Assembly (NCBI GenBank): GCA_036804505.1
Contig: DAIRSI010000023.1
Coordinates: forward strand, 3,903-67,902
Source: Phocaeicola_A sp036804505
Lineage (GTDB): Bacteria > Bacteroidota > Bacteroidia > Bacteroidales > Bacteroidaceae
Length of the DNA stretch: 64,000 nucleotides
Direction of reading: 5' to 3'
Positions within the stretch are counted from its first letter, which is position 1; each line of letters begins with the position of its first letter. Position numbers and translations under genes: made by a program. Below the pieces are notes generated by a model. That model searched no databases and was not told the origin of the DNA. It was given only the letters and a program-made list of their open reading frames with translations. Below are positions 60,450-64,000 of this stretch, piece by piece.

Positions 60450-63182
60450 TTATTCTTCCAAATACCACGTTTTGTTTTCTGCGCCGCTACTTTCTACCCA
60501 TTTAGCATATCCGCTGTAAACAGTATCGATTGATTTAGACTCGTTGGATTCCTTCTTTAATTTCATATTATCGATATCCTCATCTTTTGTTCCAAATCCG
60601 GAAAGGAAGAAAGCAAACGGATATAAACCGCTATCCGCACCGGTAATTGTTTTATGCGAATTACGATAATAATAATTAATAGCACCATTATCAGTTCTAA
60701 AAGGACTTGATGCATCATCATACTGTCCCCAAAGATGCAAGTAGGCCCAACCACCTTTATCCAGCATTCCGCTTGTATAACTAGCAGCATGATTCGGCAG
60801 GTGGATTTCTAGACGATAATCGTATTCACCGCCTGTTCCATCATATTTAGCGTCATGTACTCTTGTTACAAACGGCTCTATATCAGTTGCAGCATTTGCA
60901 GATATACCATCACCGTTACTATCCCTTGAATATACGAAAGTAATTCTATAGACAGTACCAATCGGATCAGGACTATCACCAACTATACCATTCTCATTTT
61001 TCTTATTTGCAATATTATCGGTCAATAAATATATATCGTCCGAAGGCCTTTCTGCAGAAGTGTACTGATACTGGGTATAAGTCTTCGAATAATTCTTCCA
61101 TGTGCCTTGTTGCATCAACTTATTGTCATTTGTGTAATCAATAAAATCAGCATCAGTCGGACGTTTCTTGTAATATTTTACAGACTTAATTTTATCTTTT
61201 TGATTATCTGCATAACTATTGATTCTTACAGCCAATCCATTAATTAATGTTGCGTAATTCTGGAATGTTTTGAATTCAAAGCTTTCTTCCACCAAAGAGG
61301 TGTTTTCTACAAAACCACTCTTTATTCTAGTATAAAGCGTACGTATCGTATTATATCTCACAATGACATCATTCATATCATAATCACCTGCTGTCGGCCA
61401 CAAATCCTCAAAAGCATAAACACCCTTAGTGATAGTATTTGTTGTGTATTCATCTTTAACCACCGGAATATCCGTTATTTCCTTGCTCGATTTCACTGCA
61501 AAAACCACATCACTATAATTCTGGTCATCCTGATGGTCCTCAAAAGATACTACAATATTTTTATTTGCATCCTTGTAGATGGCAGCACGACGAGGGTCTG
61601 AGGTCCCCTGACCTCCTGTCTGGAAGGGCGTTCCACTATGCTGAATGCTCAAGCCCTCTGTGGTAGTAGCTCTATAAGGACAGAAACCACCTGTATAGCT
61701 ATCTGCGGTCAAATGATTCGACCAAGCATTGGTTGCCAATACAAATCCCACACGATAACCGGCAGGAAATTCTGTCGTTCCTTGCGTTTGGTCCATGTTC
61801 TCACCGTAGAATTTCAACTGAACGGCCGTTCCCTGATCAATACCCCTGAAGCCATACATCTGACTCTGAGATACTTTATATCTACCGTATAACGAATATA
61901 GACCATCTTGTGTATTTGGGTATAACATTATAACTTTCCCGTTCAAAGAGGTCGGTTTATTATTACCTTTGTAATAATAATACCCTAAAGAACTATTCCA
62001 ACAAGTATTACCTCCCAAATATGTGATAACCACTTCCGTCTTATCTTCATTGATATACATATCATGAGAAGCGCGGTAGTCTGAAGGACAAGCCTTATTT
62101 ATGTTAATCACCTTAGAATGGGCTGCATACAAGGAAGATGCTTCATCTTTTGTTAAGAGTAAGTTCCCAGTATATGCATATCCGTCGTGATGAACCGTCT
62201 CAGTTGTTGTTCCATTCCCCGTCGTAATTTTATAATAATCAGCATATAAATCAGACAATTTAAAAGTTATTTTTATTCCATTCCAATACCAATACTGATC
62301 TGTTACTCCCTCTTTTAATTTAGAATAATTATACCAATAATGACCATCATCATCAACATAATAAATTGTCTGCGTTGTACTATTAGTGATATGTACTGTT
62401 TCAGGTAAAGAATAAACATATTTTGTGCTAAGTGATGAATTATAATAATACAATTTTACATATACTTTTTGTTTTGATACAGAATTCTCATAAAAATATG
62501 AGCGATATTCGTCTCCCTCTTTAGTTTTTGTATCATAACTATAATTAGATTCTTTGAACGGATCATACGTATTTTCGTAATTTCTTTTTGGTACGGTAAC
62601 AGTTTCATCAAATCCTGTTATCAACCCAGTAGATTCATCATATTCACCCAACCAAGTTTTCCATCCATCCGTTTTAACGGCATCGGAATAATACTTTGTA
62701 TTTGCACTCCCTGCTCTTGTCATAGCAGCAGTACGGGTAAATGCTCTTGTTGAAAAGCTCGCATCATCAACACTTAGAGTTGTTCCGGAAAGTTTTCCTT
62801 CAATAACTGTCGGAACAAAAAAGTATGGAGAATAAACATACACGGTCTTATCAGATAGATAAGACGGTAAATTCAACTGAGCAGAAAACTTTCCATCAGC
62901 ATCCGTAAATCCAGAATACAAAGGAGACAGTTTCTCATTTAAGTAAGGTGCTCCATCGTTTGTCAATAATGGATTCTGATCATATACTTCAAAATAGACC
63001 TTATTGCCCATGCATGTATTTGCATAGCTAACATTCAAAGTAGTAGATGTCACCGTTGAGAAATTGAAACTGTTGTGGGGCCTTTCATAATTTGGGTCAT
63101 AAACGTCATCCAAGTTGTCTTTGCAGCTCGATAGAGCCACTACGCTACCCACCATAAATAATAGAAATAGAACCTTCTTCAT
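60450..63182 (-). CDS. Large LruC-domain-containing surface lipoprotein
   Basis: A 910-residue lipoprotein (lipobox VALSSCKDN, Cys near 20). After a short carboxypeptidase-like segment (FTDADGKFSAQLNLPSY, ~90-110) comes a Tyr-rich region of unknown fold (~170-420). The C-terminal LruC/DUF4842-type module (~600-910) begins AFEDLWPTAGDYDMNDVIVR, an Asp/Asn-rich, possibly Ca2+-binding motif, and continues with YRLEIHLPNHAAS. LruC domains occur in Bacteroidota surface proteins, but the molecular role is not known to me. It is monocistronic with its own promoter and terminator. Confidence 0.85.
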   Translation of the reverse strand: MKKVLFLLFMVGSVVALSSCKDNLDDVYDPNYERPHNSFNFSTVTSTTLNVSYANTCMGNKVYFEVYDQNPLLTNDGAPYLNEKLSPLYSGFTDADGKFSAQLNLPSYLSDKTVYVYSPYFFVPTVIEGKLSGTTLSVDDASFSTRAFTRTAAMTRAGSANTKYYSDAVKTDGWKTWLGEYDESTGLITGFDETVTVPKRNYENTYDPFKESNYSYDTKTKEGDEYRSYFYENSVSKQKVYVKLYYYNSSLSTKYVYSLPETVHITNSTTQTIYYVDDDGHYWYNYSKLKEGVTDQYWYWNGIKITFKLSDLYADYYKITTGNGTTTETVHHDGYAYTGNLLLTKDEASSLYAAHSKVININKACPSDYRASHDMYINEDKTEVVITYLGGNTCWNSSLGYYYYKGNNKPTSLNGKVIMLYPNTQDGLYSLYGRYKVSQSQMYGFRGIDQGTAVQLKFYGENMDQTQGTTEFPAGYRVGFVLATNAWSNHLTADSYTGGFCPYRATTTEGLSIQHSGTPFQTGGQGTSDPRRAAIYKDANKNIVVSFEDHQDDQNYSDVVFAVKSSKEITDIPVVKDEYTTNTITKGVYAFEDLWPTAGDYDMNDVIVRYNTIRTLYTRIKSGFVENTSLVEESFEFKTFQNYATLINGLAVRINSYADNQKDKIKSVKYYKKRPTDADFIDYTNDNKLMQQGTWKNYSKTYTQYQYTSAERPSDDIYLLTDNIANKKNENGIVGDSPDPIGTVYRITFVYSRDSNGDGISANAATDIEPFVTRVHDAKYDGTGGEYDYRLEIHLPNHAASYTSGMLDKGGWAYLHLWGQYDDASSPFRTDNGAINYYYRNSHKTITGADSGLYPFAFFLSGFGTKDEDIDNMKLKKESNESKSIDTVYSGYAKWVESSGAENKTWYLEE

Positions 63183-63262
63183 AATTGATCAATTTTTGTC
63201 CTTTTAAAAATAAATAAATCTAATCTTCGATCGCTACATATAAAAACATAAGTACTTGAGTG

Positions 63263-63270
63263 CAAATATA
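63263..63270 (-). promoter_or_regulatory. -7 element for the LruC-domain gene
   Basis: TATATTTG followed by CA on the minus strand, 80 bases upstream of the ATG; no clear -33. Confidence 0.55.
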
Positions 63271-63608
63271 AAAAGAAAGTTTTAATAAGAAAAAATAAAA
63301 TTCAAAATATTTTACCTTTTTTTCGAAGTTTATTCTAACTACAGTTATAAAGTAGGTTGATACAATATCAATTACTGCTAAACTTTACCGGCATCAGGGT
63401 GCTCAATCTTCAACTACAAAAAGTTTGCCCAAGGTACTTTACACCATAAATTGCTTATATTTAGCATAGTGTAGTGTAGGAATGAAATTATGCTATAAAA
63501 CATGATGTGCTCGCAAACAATTATTCCGTTTACGCCCACGAAGAAAGGATATTTTTTTGATATAAATCAATAATTTGTACGTTTTTTAAAGAAAATCTAT
63601 AGCAAGTA
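63271..63608. other. Intergenic stretch between the LruC gene and the 29-residue peptide promoter
   Basis: A+T-rich and without a supported coding frame. The only organised sequence seen is copy C of the 74-bp repeat at 63415-63488. It separates two divergent transcription units. Confidence 0.6.
63415..63488 (+). repeat. 74-bp intergenic repeat, copy C
   Basis: Starts TACAAAAAGTTTGCCC and ends GTGTAGTGTAGGAATGAAAT. It has exactly the same 74-base length as copy B, with conserved ends and a diverged middle, and shares the TACACC core that can pair with its GGTGTAG-like 3' part. It lies 45 kb from copies A and B. Confidence 0.75.
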
Positions 63609-63638
63609 TTGCAAATAGGAAATCCTGTCGTAACTTTG
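63609..63638 (+). promoter_or_regulatory. Promoter of the leader/small-peptide transcript
   Basis: TTG (63609-63611), 19-base spacer, TAACTTTG (63631-63638) followed by CA. This is a near-ideal primary-sigma promoter of the phylum. It directs transcription rightwards through the hairpin and small ORF. Confidence 0.7.
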
Positions 63639-63721
63639 CATCGTCTTCAAGAAAAGGAAGACATAAGTTTTCAGAATAGGATAATAATATTAGTTAATTA
63701 AAAAGGGTTTAAATGATTGTT

Positions 63722-63750
63722 ATTATCTTTCCCAAAAGGGGAAAGATAAT
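63722..63750 (+). other. Leader hairpin with perfect 12-bp stem
   Basis: ATTATCTTTCCC (63722-63733), loop AAAAG, GGGAAAGATAAT (63739-63750). It lies about 80 bases after the promoter and 47 bases before the small ORF. A T6 run occurs 12 bases later, so it could act as a weak attenuator or an mRNA-stability element. A possible 20-codon frame starting at 63713 runs through it. Confidence 0.6.
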
Positions 63751-63797
63751 TAAAAGGGATAATTTTTTAAGGTAAAGATTTTAATTCAGGATTTTTT

Positions 63798-63887
63798 ATG
63801 ACAACAAGTAGTTTGATTTTTTTAGCAATTGTGGCTCTTGCCACTATTTTGAATATTGTCGCTGTAGTCGACACGAATGTGAAGTAG
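63798..63887 (+). CDS. 29-residue single-helix membrane peptide, function unknown
   Basis: MTTSSLIFLAIVALATILNI, then VAVVDTNVK and stop. One hydrophobic helix spans residues ~6-24, with a polar C-terminal tail. AGGA lies seven bases before the ATG, and a strong promoter and a terminator-like hairpin (63946-63980) bracket it, so a dedicated transcript is plausible. I do not recognise the family; small subunits of membrane complexes have this look, but no partner gene is in the window. Confidence 0.55.
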   Translation: MTTSSLIFLAIVALATILNIVAVVDTNVK

Positions 63888-63945
63888 TCAATACAAAAAA
63901 TAAAAAGAAGAGAGAGAGAATTTGATTATAACAAATTCGAAAAAT

Positions 63946-63980
63946 AAAAGGGGGTGTGTCAAAACGACTCGCCCTCTTTT
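63946..63980 (+). terminator. Terminator-like hairpin after the 29-residue peptide
   Basis: AAAAGGGGGTGTGTC pairs imperfectly with GACTCGCCCTCTTTT around AAAAC, ending in TTTT. It lies 58 bases after the stop codon. Mismatches in the stem lower confidence. Confidence 0.6.
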
Positions 63981-64000
63981 CATATAAGTCAATACTCATT

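Noticed and set aside
1..64000. tRNA, rRNA, riboswitch and insertion-sequence genes
   Set aside because: None was recognised on reading the intergenic regions; no transposase-like protein or tRNA T-loop context was seen. A dedicated RNA search could still find small elements.

Overview
The window looks like chromosomal DNA of a gut Bacteroidota, close to Bacteroides/Phocaeicola. Supporting signs are two SusC/SusD pairs, an ECF sigma/FecR pair that feeds an STN-bearing SusC, GldH, RicT, tandem outer-membrane lipoproteins, and repeated TAnnTTTG promoter -7 elements, the hallmark of this phylum's primary sigma factor. The identification rests on recognised families and gene content only; no database was consulted. 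No rRNA, tRNA, CRISPR array, transposase or prophage was seen.

Layout. 1-3518 (minus): a tetR - tolC-like - membrane-fusion - RND efflux operon that runs off the left edge. 3742-6042: malic enzyme/phosphotransacetylase fusion (maeB). 6097-7915 (minus): two translationally coupled AraC regulators, divergent from a MATE exporter (8144-9562). 9690-11730: a DUF3737 beta-helix protein coupled to a PatB/MalY C-S lyase. 11865-13533: a small membrane protein and gdhA. 13711-17429: exported M28 and M3 peptidases. 17430-18158: a gene-free stretch bounded by inverted copies of a 74-bp repeat, with a palindromic 22-bp tandem array inside.

18159-28361: a polysaccharide-utilisation locus (PUL): a GH123-like/DUF4091 hydrolase, ECF sigma factor, FecR anti-sigma, STN-SusC, SusD and a serine-type sulfatase. 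The regulator type and the sulfatase suggest a sulfated, possibly host-derived, amino-sugar glycan. 28485-33263 (minus): GH51 arabinofuranosidase and a calcium-type P-ATPase, both G+C rich. 33264-33887: 41-bp tandem repeats and a 173-nt GC-rich hairpin.

33888-46960: an alpha-glucan PUL. A minus-strand arm (SusC-SusD-SusE-GH13 lipoprotein) is divergent from a plus-strand arm (LacI regulator, MFS sugar transporter, GH65 phosphorylase). A perfect 14-bp LacI-type palindrome lies between them. The model is surface binding and cutting of starch, periplasmic import, uptake by the MFS carrier and phosphorolysis by GH65.

47053-50869: metF, holB, ricT, gldH. 50835-57222 (minus): a cell-shape operon purH(N-terminal domain only)-mreB-mreC-mreD-mrdA-rodA. 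57442-60288 (minus): uxuA-uxuB, D-fructuronate to KDG. 60450-63182 (minus): a large LruC-domain lipoprotein. 63183-64000: a third copy of the 74-bp repeat, a good promoter, a leader hairpin and a 29-residue membrane peptide.

The most unusual signals are the three-copy 74-bp repeat family, the nested palindromic array, the long hairpin near 33.7 kb, the cysteine-rich AraC paralogue and the single-domain PurH.
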